Shown here: in pieces, positions 29,155 through 38,051 of the stretch
How the letters are laid out: every line of letters begins with the position of its first letter
Numbering within the stretch: position 1 is the first letter of the stretch
Source of the DNA: Promethearchaeota archaeon
Lineage (GTDB): Archaea > Asgardarchaeota > Lokiarchaeia > Sigyniarchaeales > Promethearchaeaceae
Length of the DNA: 64,000 nucleotides
NCBI GenBank assembly: GCA_016933055.1
Contig: JAFGBS010000004.1
Span: 1 to 64,000, forward strand
Reading direction: 5' to 3'
Position numbers and translations under genes: made by a program
The notes under the pieces: generated by a model
What the model was told of the DNA's origin: nothing
Seen by the model: only the letters and a program-made list of their open reading frames with translations
The model's database searches: none

Positions 29155-30128
29155 ATATCGATTTTTAACCCTCGCGGGGTCAGTAACGCAACGAGATCTT
29201 TATATCGATTTCGAACTGTAACTTCTGTAATTTTCGCAACATTTGCGACATCGTGTTGCGTTCGTTTTTCGTCATTTTTTATTGCAGCAATATATAGGGC
29301 TGCTGCTGCAAGTCCTGATGGATCTTTTCCGCCAAGGATACGTAACTTAGAAGCAAAATCTAAAATCTGGCGAGCATATATCTCGGTTTGAGCCGATAAT
29401 CCAAGTTCTGTGCAAAAACGAGATAGGAAATTTTTCGGAGAATTTTGGGGAATGGATTTTTCTCTCAAAAATGGATTGCATTCCTCGTTATCAGCATTTT
29501 CGAAATAATCTTTTTGTAACTGCTCGTAGATAAGACAATAACAGCGATGGAGGTCTTTTTTCTTTACGGGACTCACAGCAATGATGTCTTCATACAAAAT
29601 AGGGACGGAACGAAAACGACATGCAGTATAAATACACGCTGCAATCATCGATTCAATGGATCTACCGCGTATTAGGTTGTTCTTTATCGCATTTCTGTAA
29701 ATAAAAGCAGCTCGATCTTTTACTGACCGGCATAGATTCAGTTGGGAACAGATTCGTTCCAATTCGTATAACGCACGAGTTAGATTACGATCCATACTAG
29801 AATTTGCTCGCATATGACTATGCCATTTACGGTTTTTTTTTGCTCGTTCCCGCGCAGAAGGGGAAAGCACCTTTCCGTGAGCATCTATATCCCGATAATC
29901 TATATTAGTGGAAAGCCCTTTATCATGCATAGTTAAAGTCAACGGGGCACCTACCCTGCTCTTTTTTTCTCTTTCCGTACTATCGAAAGCTCTCCATTCT
30001 GCTCCATGATCAATCATGTGCTGATAAAACACGGTTCCGCAATTGGAACATAATAGATCTCCCGTTGCAGTATCATTGATAGCCTTGTCTGAACCGCAAC
30101 AAGGACATTTCTCATATCCAGTGCCCAT
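29151..30128 (-). CDS. tfb: Transcription initiation factor B (TFB/TFIIB)
   Basis: A 325-residue TFIIB homologue. The N-terminal zinc ribbon has Cys8/Cys11 and Cys27/Cys30, followed by the B-reader region (HGAEWRAFDSTEREKKSRVGAPLTLTMHDKGLSTNI) and two cyclin-type core repeats (SVKDRAAFIYRNAI...SIESMIAACIYTACR and EIYARQILDFASK...PSGLAAAALYIAA), ending with a helix-turn-helix (TQHDVANVAKITEVTVRNRYKDL) that contacts BRE DNA. It recruits RNA polymerase to TBP-bound promoters. Tail-to-tail with rpo12. Confidence 0.97.
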   Translation of the reverse strand: MGTGYEKCPCCGSDKAINDTATGDLLCSNCGTVFYQHMIDHGAEWRAFDSTEREKKSRVGAPLTLTMHDKGLSTNIDYRDIDAHGKVLSPSARERAKKNRKWHSHMRANSSMDRNLTRALYELERICSQLNLCRSVKDRAAFIYRNAIKNNLIRGRSIESMIAACIYTACRFRSVPILYEDIIAVSPVKKKDLHRCYCLIYEQLQKDYFENADNEECNPFLREKSIPQNSPKNFLSRFCTELGLSAQTEIYARQILDFASKLRILGGKDPSGLAAAALYIAAIKNDEKRTQHDVANVAKITEVTVRNRYKDLVALLTPRGLKIDI

Positions 30129-30269
30129 TATTCATTTCACTTTAATACTGCGATTTCTATATCTCGTTAGATGGTCCTCGCCCTAATCTATGGATCTTAC
30201 TTTAGAAAAAATATAGATAGCTTCTATGGATCTCTATAAATACTAAGCATAGAATAGACTCGCGACTTC

Positions 30270-30282
30270 ATATTTAAATTTA
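30270..30282 (+). promoter_or_regulatory. Possible TATA box of the zinc-finger gene
   Basis: The tract TATTTAAATTTA in the spacer between tfb and the next gene lies about 65 nt before ATG 30346 and is the best archaeal TATA-like match there. Confidence 0.3.
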
Positions 30283-30345
30283 TCTTTAAGTAATTGGGCT
30301 GTGGGATCTCAACATCGATCTATCCCAAAAATGAGAGTAATTTGT

Positions 30346-30837
30346 ATGAGTAAATTATTTCGGCATAAACATCGTGCTATTCGGTCATTTCCGACAAAAT
30401 GTAGAGATTGTGGTAAACCCATTCTGTATTGGGAGTGCGAATGTGGTGCAAAAACATTTTTTAATCTACCGATTTATGGTAAACCCATTCGTCACCTATG
30501 TGAAAAACCTCTCCTTCGTGGAAAAAGAAGAAGACCTTGGACGATCACTAAAGAAATCCCAGAAAAGGACTGGCAAGAGATAGGGCGTGAAGAAATTTTC
30601 CGATGTCCCATTTGCAATAAGATATTTAAGGATGAAACAAGGTTTTATTCCCATATAACTCAAATGAAAAAAACAGATCCGGACCACAAGAGTTATTTTG
30701 ATGAGATTTTGGAACTAATAGATTTTGATGAAAGAGATCTGGAAGAAGAAATGGAAATCTTTCGGGTGAATACCAAAATTTCGGAAAATCCAGGGTTTGG
30801 TTCCATTTCCATTCGAGACCAGAAAAAGAAAAAATAA
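30346..30837 (+). CDS. Zinc-finger protein with CxxC knuckles and a C2H2 finger
   Basis: A 163-residue basic protein from ATG 30346 (ATG 30331 and GTG 30301 are alternatives; none has a clear ribosome binding site). The first half has KCRDCGKPILYWECECGAK and a further cysteine (HLCEK), suggesting a treble-clef or ribbon; the second half has a classical C2H2 finger, FRCPICNKIFKDETRFYSH with a distal His. The C-terminal 45 residues are acidic, then a lysine tail (KKKK). Likely a nucleic-acid or ribosome-associated protein. Upstream of and same strand as the roadblock-like operon, with a 73-nt gap. Confidence 0.72.
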   Translation: MSKLFRHKHRAIRSFPTKCRDCGKPILYWECECGAKTFFNLPIYGKPIRHLCEKPLLRGKRRRPWTITKEIPEKDWQEIGREEIFRCPICNKIFKDETRFYSHITQMKKTDPDHKSYFDEILELIDFDERDLEEEMEIFRVNTKISENPGFGSISIRDQKKKK

Positions 30838-30910
30838 GACAAACAAAGAATTAAGGTTCTTTTGTATTGAATACTTTAAGTATAACATAAGATAAGGTTG
30901 AACGTATCAA

Positions 30911-31534
30911 ATGGTGGATTATGCTTCCGTAATAAATATTTTAGTGCAAGATTATCCTGATGCCCTTGCAGTCGTAATTATAGACTCCTCCGGTAATGTG
31001 TTACACTCTACAGATAATTGGGATGTATCCCGCGATATTGGTCGTGTATTAACCAGTTGGCGGATGGGAAATGCACAATTTGTCATTTTACAGGACGTGA
31101 AATATTCAATTATTCAAATGGAACCAGAACGATTAATTGCGACAAATTTCAAAAGGCAGGGGCATTTGGTGGGGGCAGCTGCGCCTGATGGAGGGAAATT
31201 TCTTATTGCCTATATTAGTCCTGATGCCGAAGCATGGAATCATACAGCCTATCCTTCTGTGGCACGTGCGGCCGCTATGTTATCGGGAGCCTCCCATTCA
31301 ACTGGAGTTTCAGTAACAGGAGTTACACAAAGTGCTTCCCTTGGAGCGGCCCAACCAGGACAAAGTTCTGTAGACCCCACATTGAAAACTGAAATTGAGA
31401 ATTTTCTTTCATGGATTAAAGATCCTCAAGGATTAGCCGGATATGTATCCTATTATCTTCAGATTAATGACAGTTATACAATTTCTCAACTCGCTGAGAT
31501 TTATAATGATTTCCGTCGTATATTTAATTTCTAA
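30911..31534 (+). CDS. Roadblock/LC7-like (longin-fold) domain protein
   Basis: A 207-residue protein. The first ~125 residues have the alternating pattern of a roadblock-type domain: a helix (INILVQDYPD), beta strands (LAVVIIDSSGNVLHST), a helix, strands (FVILQDVKYSIIQMEPERLIATNF), then GHLVGAAAPDGGKFLIAYISPDA and a closing helix (VARAAAML). A Gly/Ser/Thr/Ala linker (about 128-157) leads to a C-terminal helical segment of about 50 residues (LKTEIENFLSWI...QLAEIYNDFRRIF). Roadblock proteins pair with small GTPases (for example MglB with MglA); Asgard genomes carry many. A profilin-like reading is possible since the folds are similar. First gene of a three-gene unit. Confidence 0.6.
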   Translation: MVDYASVINILVQDYPDALAVVIIDSSGNVLHSTDNWDVSRDIGRVLTSWRMGNAQFVILQDVKYSIIQMEPERLIATNFKRQGHLVGAAAPDGGKFLIAYISPDAEAWNHTAYPSVARAAAMLSGASHSTGVSVTGVTQSASLGAAQPGQSSVDPTLKTEIENFLSWIKDPQGLAGYVSYYLQINDSYTISQLAEIYNDFRRIFNF

Positions 31535-31543
31535 TTGATTTCG

Positions 31544-31771
31544 ATGACCAAAAAGATCATATTTGTCATGTGTAAGAAGTGTGGAACAAGAATTCAGATT
31601 AAACTGGATCGAAATATCAAGTTCCCCGATGGTTCCGATCTCTATTGGATCGTTCATGCTCATGGAGATTTAGAGAAAGACGCCCATGCATTGATTATTG
31701 AAATAGATCGTAACCTGAATGTTAGAAATACACGTGTTTCAGATGAATTTTTTTTTACCTATGATATTTGA
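31544..31771 (+). CDS. Small CxxC protein, paralogue of the next gene
   Basis: A 75-residue protein (ATG 31544; TTG 31535 is in frame). Pattern: VMCKKCGTRIQIKL, then DLYWIVHAHGD, then DAHALIIEIDRNLNVRNTRV. The downstream protein has the same order CxxC, (Y)xxHG, xHALxxxLDxxxxVR, so the two are related. The CxxC and conserved histidines suggest one zinc site. It begins 9 nt after the roadblock-like gene stop and ends 11 nt before the next gene; the three are surely one operon. Function unknown. Confidence 0.75.
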   Translation: MTKKIIFVMCKKCGTRIQIKLDRNIKFPDGSDLYWIVHAHGDLEKDAHALIIEIDRNLNVRNTRVSDEFFFTYDI

Positions 31772-31782
31772 GGAGTTGAAAG

Positions 31783-32103
31783 TTGAAAAATACTAATCCA
31801 AGTGATAAAGACTTAGGAATTCCTGAAATTCCGATGAAAAAAGCAATTATAGTAAAACAAGGACAGATACGCAAAGATACAGAAACAACGAAATTTGTTC
31901 TTGTTGAGTGCCAAATTTGCAATAAAACAATCAATATGCCAATACCCCGAAAGATTATCGAAGAATCACCTTTACCCGTGACGGATGTAACATATATTCA
32001 TGGAAATCCCAAACATGCATTAACTGCACAATTAGATAAGGATTACGCAGTGCGTAGAAGACGAGCAAGTGTAATTATATCCGAAAAGGATTATGAAGAA
32101 TAA
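31783..32103 (+). CDS. Small CxxC/HG protein, paralogue of the previous gene
   Basis: A 106-residue protein starting at TTG 31783 with GGAG 8 nt upstream. A 35-residue charged N-terminus precedes VECQICNKTINMPI, VTYIHGNPKHALTAQLDKDYAVRRRRAS. It shares the CxxC...YxxHGxxxHALxxxLDxxxxVR pattern with the preceding 75-residue protein, apart from an added N-terminal extension. The 3' end overlaps the convergent NTPase gene by 13 nt. No known function; its operon with a roadblock-like protein suggests a role with a small GTPase pathway. Confidence 0.75.
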   Translation: MKNTNPSDKDLGIPEIPMKKAIIVKQGQIRKDTETTKFVLVECQICNKTINMPIPRKIIEESPLPVTDVTYIHGNPKHALTAQLDKDYAVRRRRASVIISEKDYEE

Positions 32104-32687
32104 AGTTTAGGATTTTTTAAAGGGAGAATTGCCATGATTACGCTATATTGTAAAATATCGGATCGTTCAAGTACTCCATCTGTCAGGAATCCTATAGCAC
32201 CCTCTTTTTGCTTTATATTCGGAATACTGCTTAATTCCTCGATTATAGTACCGATTTCATGATGTTCGGAATTGCTTAATAAATTGTCAATAATTTTTTG
32301 TGGGTACTCGAAAGCGGGACCGGAACCGATACTAATCGATCCATCAGCTTGAAATAATGCACAAAATTGAAAATCTAAGTAGCCTGTTGCAGTATAGGGG
32401 ACGGAGACCAGCCCTGCTTCAATACCTATCCCTAACTGGGTGCTAGAAGAGGATTCAGAAGAGAAAATCGTTTTGTATGCATTTTTTGCACGGGTAATCG
32501 CTCCTTGAATCGTCGAATCTAAACCAAAAGGTTGCACTGCTACTCCTGTGTTAACTTCAATCGGATAAAACACGCAAGTAGTATGCGGAAATAAGAGAAA
32601 AAAGGCTTTCTTTACGGCTTTAATTTTGGCACTATTTCTAGAACCAATTGCAATTTGATATGTGTACGATCTTTGCAAAGTGATCAC
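32091..32687 (-). CDS. DUF84 inosine/xanthosine triphosphatase (YjjX-like)
   Basis: A 198-residue protein of the ITPase-like DUF84/YjjX family: IAIGSRNSAKIKAVKKAF at the start, the VAVQPFGLDSTIQGAITRAKNAY block, LGIGIEAGLV (acidic metal-binding strand), DFQFCALF and GSGPAFEYP, then QKEGAIGFLTDGVLERSDILQYSVIMAI, all typical. The enzyme removes deaminated purine nucleotides (ITP, XTP) from the pool. The start is GTG 32687, 10 nt after the ValRS stop, so it is translated from the ValRS mRNA. Confidence 0.9.
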   Translation of the reverse strand: MITLQRSYTYQIAIGSRNSAKIKAVKKAFFLLFPHTTCVFYPIEVNTGVAVQPFGLDSTIQGAITRAKNAYKTIFSSESSSSTQLGIGIEAGLVSVPYTATGYLDFQFCALFQADGSISIGSGPAFEYPQKIIDNLLSNSEHHEIGTIIEELSSIPNIKQKEGAIGFLTDGVLERSDILQYSVIMAILPLKNPKLYSS

Positions 32688-32697
32688 TTATATGACT

Positions 32698-35118
32698 TCA
32701 TACTAAATGATGCATCTCAATGAGTTCTTCTCTAAACGGTTTTAATTCTTCAGGCACTATCACATGAATTTCCTCTTTTTTCGAGAGATTTTGGTCGGTT
32801 TTATGTTTCCATATTGTAGCATTAAATTCAGTTAGTGGATTGGTATATTTCTGGTAGGATTCAGTTAGATCACTCAGAATCGGTTTAGAAAATCGTGTTA
32901 ACTGGATATTTTTCCCATAAATTTCCTGATATAGTTTGTATGTCAAGAAAGGAATGATAGGATGGAATAATTTTAGTACGGCTTTTAAACACACATGTAA
33001 CGTTGCCCATACCGCCTTATCCCCTTCATAAGCCCGTACCTTGGTCATTTCAAGATAATGATTAGCAAAGTTATTGACAAAGAAGTTCCTCACAATTTGT
33101 AGAGGTACTATGAAGTCAAAATCTGCGTAACCTTTTGCAGCTTTTTTAATACATAGATTAAGTTCGGAAAGAATCCACATATCTACAGGTCGTAAGCGAA
33201 CGGATCGAATGTATCGAGACTTATCGGGGAACATGGAAGTGAATTTTGCGATATTGAAGAATTTTGTGAGAGTTTTGCGATTATTATCGATTTTTTCTTC
33301 ATCAATCCGAAAATCCTCTCCAACATGTGAAATCGCTGCTGCAGAATATCTAAAAGCATCTACACCATAATTTTTAATGACATCGTCAGGGTTGATAACA
33401 TTACCTAAACTTTTCGACATTTTCCTCCCATATTTATCCATACCCAATCCAGAAATCCATACATGATGGAATGGTTTATGATCAAACAAGAGCCTATTTT
33501 TCAATATCGTGTAATATAACCAAGTCCGTACAATATCTCTGCCTTGTGGTCGTATAGAACAAGGATAGTGGGTTTTGAAGAATTCTGGATCTTGTCCATA
33601 TTTAAGAATATATATACTACTATTAGAACTATCCATCCAGGTATCAAAAGTTTTAGTTTCACCCGTATATCCTGAGGTGGATCCACATTTTTTACACGGT
33701 TTGTTTTCAAATGGAGGAGGTTCTCTCCAAGGTTGATAATATTTCCCCGGTTCGGGGACATGAATTTCTCCACAAGCATTGCATTTCCAAACAGGAATTT
33801 CAGTGTGATAATAGCGTCTTCGAGATATAGGCCAGTCAATTGTAATACTATTTATCCAATCGAGCAAAATATTGCGATTCTTTTTTGGGTGAAATCTCAT
33901 TTTAGAAGCGAATTTCTTCAGGTCATCGAGAAATTCCACTTGTTTAATATAATATTCTTTAAGGAGAATTATTTCGACTCGATCCTTGGATCTTTCACAT
34001 GTTGGGTATTTATGGGGAGCTTGTTCTTGACTCTCTAGGAACCCAAACTTATCTAAATCCTCTAAAATTGCTTCACGTGCTTCATGAACACTCATTCCTT
34101 CATACTTGCCAGCAACACTTGTGAATTTCACATTTAAATCTAAAGCTTTGATTGGTTCCAGATTCAGTTCACGGAATAGTTGGACGTCCGTAGAATCCCC
34201 AAATGAACAGATCATAACCACTCCCGATCCATATTCCATCTTAGCAGAAGGATGAGGTTGAATGGGGACTGACCTACCAAATATTGGAAGTAAGGCTTTT
34301 TTTCCATGGAATTTCTTATATCGGTCATCTTCCGGGTGAACCAACACTGTTTGGCATGCACATATTAATTCGGGACGAGTTGTTGCTATAAGGATGTGCC
34401 CTTCCGCATTATTGAGGTCTTCTTGTCCCTCAATTGGGAATTTTATATAATTGAGTGTAATCTCTCCATCCTTGTAATAAATTTCCGCATCTGCTATAGT
34501 TGTTTTACATCCTGGACAGTAATTATTGGGACGTAAATCCTCATAGATATATCCTTTTTCATAAAGTTCAATAAACGTGCGTTGAGTAACCGCCCGATAT
34601 CGATCACTATCAGTTTTATAGGGATTATCGAAATCAACTGATAACCCTATCCGTTTAGCGATAGTATCAAGGTCATTTGAGATTTTAGTTATTTCCTTTT
34701 GGCATTTAGTAATGAATTCTGCACGATCGAAATCATAGAGGGATTTTCCTTCCTTTTTTTCGACTACTAATTCAATATTAATACCGTTTCGATCAAGACC
34801 CCACGGAAAATGCACATTATAACCCCGCAATCGTTGAGTGCGTGCGATCATATCAATCATAGTATAATGAGCAACTGCACCGACATGCCATCTCCCAGAA
34901 GGATAGGGAGGGGGTGTATCAATGGAAAATATAGGTTTTTTCGAGTTGGGATTCATTTTGTATGCCTTATAGGTACCATTGTTTTTCCATTCTTCTAAAA
35001 CCTCTAATTCCTTGGAAAAATGCCATTTCTTAAATGAGATGACAGGTTTATATTTTTGATTGCTTCTTTGAGGATTATCTCGATTATTCTGGGTAGGAGG
35101 AGGCGGTTTGGTAGTCAT
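32698..35118 (-). CDS. valS: Valyl-tRNA synthetase
   Basis: An 806-residue class Ia synthetase. The HIGH element is PYPSGRWHVGA; the connecting editing domain has ATTRPELICACQTVLVHPED and YGSGVVMICSFGDSTDVQ, the ValRS-type Thr-editing pocket; DWPISRRRYY, a zinc knuckle (CNACGEIHVPEPGKYY, CKKCG), and FDTWMDSSNS follow; the KMSKS loop is KMSKSLGNVINPDDVI. The anticodon-binding helical domain fills the rest; archaeal ValRS lack the bacterial C-terminal coiled coil, as here. Length is a little short of typical 860-880. It is followed by the DUF84 NTPase and preceded by the divergent tRNA-Ala gene. Confidence 0.95.
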   Translation of the reverse strand: MTTKPPPPTQNNRDNPQRSNQKYKPVISFKKWHFSKELEVLEEWKNNGTYKAYKMNPNSKKPIFSIDTPPPYPSGRWHVGAVAHYTMIDMIARTQRLRGYNVHFPWGLDRNGINIELVVEKKEGKSLYDFDRAEFITKCQKEITKISNDLDTIAKRIGLSVDFDNPYKTDSDRYRAVTQRTFIELYEKGYIYEDLRPNNYCPGCKTTIADAEIYYKDGEITLNYIKFPIEGQEDLNNAEGHILIATTRPELICACQTVLVHPEDDRYKKFHGKKALLPIFGRSVPIQPHPSAKMEYGSGVVMICSFGDSTDVQLFRELNLEPIKALDLNVKFTSVAGKYEGMSVHEAREAILEDLDKFGFLESQEQAPHKYPTCERSKDRVEIILLKEYYIKQVEFLDDLKKFASKMRFHPKKNRNILLDWINSITIDWPISRRRYYHTEIPVWKCNACGEIHVPEPGKYYQPWREPPPFENKPCKKCGSTSGYTGETKTFDTWMDSSNSSIYILKYGQDPEFFKTHYPCSIRPQGRDIVRTWLYYTILKNRLLFDHKPFHHVWISGLGMDKYGRKMSKSLGNVINPDDVIKNYGVDAFRYSAAAISHVGEDFRIDEEKIDNNRKTLTKFFNIAKFTSMFPDKSRYIRSVRLRPVDMWILSELNLCIKKAAKGYADFDFIVPLQIVRNFFVNNFANHYLEMTKVRAYEGDKAVWATLHVCLKAVLKLFHPIIPFLTYKLYQEIYGKNIQLTRFSKPILSDLTESYQKYTNPLTEFNATIWKHKTDQNLSKKEEIHVIVPEELKPFREELIEMHHLV

Positions 35119-35242
35119 TAAGAATCATCAGGTAAGTTAACGTACTTGAGTAATATGGGAGCTATAAAAAAAAGTTTAAGTTCTCAGAAGTGCCCAAATC
35201 CTAAAATTGAAATAGTTGATTACATTAAAAAGGAGTAGCTAA

Positions 35243-35315
35243 GGGCGATTAGCTCAGCTGGAAGAGCGCACGGTTCGCATCCGTGAGGTCCGGGGTTCAA
35301 ATCCCCGATCGTCCA
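35243..35315 (+). tRNA. tRNA-Ala (anticodon CGC)
   Basis: A 73-nt cloverleaf without intron: acceptor GGGCGAT/ATCGTCC with the G3:U70 wobble that identifies alanine tRNAs, D-arm GCTC...GAGC, anticodon stem CACGG/CCGTG with loop TTCGCAT (CGC, reads GCG), T-arm CGGGGTTCAAATCCCCG, discriminator A. CCA is not encoded. A TATA-like TATAAAAA lies at 35163-35170. Confidence 0.97.
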
Positions 35316-35322
35316 TACGAAA

Positions 35323-36039
35323 TCATAAATCTGGAACATCTGGAGGTAATTTTACTTTATTCTCTCTTTCTGGCGCTTTCCCATCCCCCCAAACGGTATA
35401 TACTACACATCTTCGTGCACATTCACTGAAAATACGATACACGTTTTGTGCGTTATTGTACAAAGCAACGGTTTGATAGATGATGGGATTCCATTCAGAT
35501 AGAGGATTTGAGGGTTCATGTAATAAACCTGCTTCTTTCATGACATCTTCCCACTCTTCCAATGTGATCACATCATCCAGGTCCCGCTTATTCAGCATAA
35601 CAAGAAGGGGAATAACACTGATTAATTTCCCATTTGCGACACGCTTTAATTCTTTCAAACTATCAATATTATCTTGGAGTCGACTTTTTTGCGAATCCAC
35701 TACAAAAATAACCCCATCCGTATCCTCAAACAAAATTTTTCGTGTGTTTCCAAATCTCTGTTGACCCGCAACGGTGAAAACATGATAATATAATGATTTT
35801 TCTTTTTTACTTTGAAAGATCCCTCGATCAAAATATAAAGTGGATCCTGATGCCATCGCTATTTTTTTTAGGGTGCCTGTGGGAATAACTTCAATTTGTG
35901 GTTTGTCTGTAGATTGTTCCTTGGGCGGTTCTGAGCATAACTGGTACAATGTATCGACTGCTGTAGTTTTACCCCCGGCAGCGCATCCCCAATACAGTAT
36001 TTTTATGAAAATTTTTTTATCTTCTGTGTACCGCACCAT
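35323..36039 (-). CDS. MglA-type small GTPase
   Basis: A 238-residue GTPase. G1 is GCAAGGKTTA (P-loop with Gly-Lys-Thr); a LYFDRGI segment precedes G3, which reads FTVAGQQRFGNTRK with no Asp, exactly the MglA-family variant (TVPGQ...TRK) rather than WDTAG; DGVIFVVDSQKSRLQDNIDSL follows, and G4 is NKRD. The C-terminal ~35 residues (VWGDGKAPERENK) are extra. MglA and its roadblock partner MglB control polarity in myxobacteria; archaeal members are of unknown role. A roadblock-like gene lies 4 kb away. It is convergent with tRNA-Ala. Confidence 0.88.
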   Translation of the reverse strand: MVRYTEDKKIFIKILYWGCAAGGKTTAVDTLYQLCSEPPKEQSTDKPQIEVIPTGTLKKIAMASGSTLYFDRGIFQSKKEKSLYYHVFTVAGQQRFGNTRKILFEDTDGVIFVVDSQKSRLQDNIDSLKELKRVANGKLISVIPLLVMLNKRDLDDVITLEEWEDVMKEAGLLHEPSNPLSEWNPIIYQTVALYNNAQNVYRIFSECARRCVVYTVWGDGKAPERENKVKLPPDVPDL

Positions 36040-36277
36040 TCTTTAACGCATTCTCTGATGTTTTATTATATATTATTTTAGACACAATCGATTCCTTAAG
36101 ACTTTCGTATTTTGTTGTTTAGCAATATGTTCATGATTATACTATTAAATATATTTGTGGTATTCTTCCACAATAACTTACTTGGGGACTCAGTGTAACT
36201 ATAATTTCTCATTGGATATTATCCTCAAAACTTGGTGTGTATCATCGTCCCTTTCAAGGTTATTGTGGACGAAATGA

Positions 36278-36835
36278 TTATTCTTGCAGTTCTTGATAAG
36301 CTTCAATTCGTTCTTTTTTCAATCGCAAATATTCATTTTCTGATATATCTCCACGTATCAATTTTTGATCCAATTCAGCATCCGTTCCCCCAATTTTTTC
36401 ATTATCCTCTAATTGCTTCTTAATCTGCCTTCTTTTCATTGCTCGATCATAATTTTTTTGTATCTTCTCGGCTAGTTTAGAGATATCCTTGTTGGGATGA
36501 TGCTGTTTGCGCTCAACATTCGATAGGGTAATCTTAACCAAATCAGGATCCTTTCTGCTTAATTCTTCTATTCGAGTTAGAACAGCCATTACTTCATCGT
36601 CATTATGAGATTCTAATGCAGCAATCAGTTTTGGAACGGCAATTTCCTCCATTGCCTCATCCAAATAGTCTGAAATCTCTTTCTGATCCTTTTTGGAACC
36701 ATAATTTTTCAGATGGGAATCTCGTATATAATTGATATATACTAACGGGACTTCTCCTGTCCATTTTTTCATCTTCTCTTTACTTGCTATCTGGATAATA
36801 CGATCATCCGAAAGTCGATATACATTGAAGTCCAT
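36278..36835 (-). CDS. Helical protein translationally coupled to top6A
   Basis: A 185-residue protein; the ATG at 36835 overlaps the top6A stop as TAATG, so ribosomes probably restart here. Middle part (about 55-125) looks like two or three HEAT-type helical hairpins (EIAVPKLIAALESHNDDEVMAVLTRIEELSRKDPDLVKITLSNVE), followed by a long charged helix (AEKIQKNYDRAMKRRQIKKQLEDNEK) and a SHOCT-like ending (DAELDQKLIRGDISENEYLRLKKE). I do not know a characterised homologue. Its position as third gene of the topoisomerase VI operon suggests a partner of the enzyme. Confidence 0.78.
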   Translation of the reverse strand: MDFNVYRLSDDRIIQIASKEKMKKWTGEVPLVYINYIRDSHLKNYGSKKDQKEISDYLDEAMEEIAVPKLIAALESHNDDEVMAVLTRIEELSRKDPDLVKITLSNVERKQHHPNKDISKLAEKIQKNYDRAMKRRQIKKQLEDNEKIGGTDAELDQKLIRGDISENEYLRLKKERIEAYQELQE

Positions 36836-38034
36836 TAAATCCAATCTCCTGTTTCTAGTTTATGTGGAATATATTCATCCACTAGAAATTTAAATCCCCG
36901 TGAGGTGAAAGCTTGAATTTCTGCTTTTTCTTCTGACTTCAGCATAAGCTTTAAATCATCGCCCCATTTTTTATTTGCTTTAATAAAATCCTCTTTCAAC
37001 AATTCTTTCGCTCTTTTTTTATCTTGGGCAGTCAACCTCAATCGCGCTTCTTTGGGGATATTATACTCATCTAGATCTTTTGCGAGAACCCCTAACAGAT
37101 GAAGATCCGGAGTGGCCATAAAGGGAGACTCATAACTCAATCGCTTTGACCCGCGCATATATACGGATGCAATATAACTACCATAAGGATCCGCATCTAC
37201 CAATAAAAATACAGGAAGTCCCATTTTTGAAAGCCTTCGAAGGAACATTCGACTTGCCATGTCCCCTTGTCCTCTACCCGCCATAAGTATACAGGGAAAT
37301 CGTTCCCAGAATCGTGCTTCTGCAAGACGAACCATGGCAGCGTTTTTCTCAATAACTAAAACAAATTCTGCATCCGTCTCCAGAATTTCTACGTTATCTA
37401 AGGCAGGATTAACTTGCCATCCTTGGGAACCCATACGAGATAAGTCTAGAATATCATTTCCATCTCGAATACGTAACCGTCCCACGCAATTCCCCATAGC
37501 GGAGGCAATTATATGGGTAGAGTTACGAGTAGAACGAAGGATAGTCGCTAGATCTTCAATTAAAGCGTCAGAATTTTTTTGTTCTCCCCCAAAACCTTTT
37601 ACATCCATATAATATAGATCTCGTTTTGTTGCATGCAAATTCTGTTCTAATAAATCGTTCACAATTTCCATAACTTTGGCTATACGAGTCATATCCGTTG
37701 CGCTGGACAACGACAACAGAGATTTGGATGTAGTTTTTTGACCCATTAACAACATATCATTTTTCTCGTCCCAGATAATGTTTGAAGAAGAACGATTAGG
37801 TACTTTAAGAATGGGTCTTCCCGTCAACATAATTTGGGTAATTAAGCCATCAACTATTTGATGTAGGCGCTCTTTGGCTTCATCAGTGGTTAAATCGTCA
37901 ATTTTTGCTACACCTTTCGGTAATTGAAGAGCCTGTCCGTGGGTTTCTTGAATTCGTCTTAGTCCGTCTTCATATAATTTTCGTACCTTGTGATATTTCT
38001 TTATATCATAGGATTGATTAGATTTTGTCGCCAT
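36835..38034 (-). CDS. top6A: DNA topoisomerase VI subunit A
   Basis: A 399-residue Spo11/Top6A protein. The winged-helix catalytic tyrosine is in TKRDLYYMDVKGFG (Tyr142); the Toprim domain follows with PCILMAGRGQGDMASRMFLRR and the acidic DADPYG motif that binds Mg2+. Together with Top6B it relaxes and decatenates DNA by passing one duplex through a transient double-strand break. It starts 17 nt after the top6B stop and overlaps the next gene (TAATG). Residues up to about 60 form the extended arm that contacts subunit B. Confidence 0.96.
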   Translation of the reverse strand: MATKSNQSYDIKKYHKVRKLYEDGLRRIQETHGQALQLPKGVAKIDDLTTDEAKERLHQIVDGLITQIMLTGRPILKVPNRSSSNIIWDEKNDMLLMGQKTTSKSLLSLSSATDMTRIAKVMEIVNDLLEQNLHATKRDLYYMDVKGFGGEQKNSDALIEDLATILRSTRNSTHIIASAMGNCVGRLRIRDGNDILDLSRMGSQGWQVNPALDNVEILETDAEFVLVIEKNAAMVRLAEARFWERFPCILMAGRGQGDMASRMFLRRLSKMGLPVFLLVDADPYGSYIASVYMRGSKRLSYESPFMATPDLHLLGVLAKDLDEYNIPKEARLRLTAQDKKRAKELLKEDFIKANKKWGDDLKLMLKSEEKAEIQAFTSRGFKFLVDEYIPHKLETGDWI

Positions 38035-38051
38035 AATGACTTATCCTCTTG

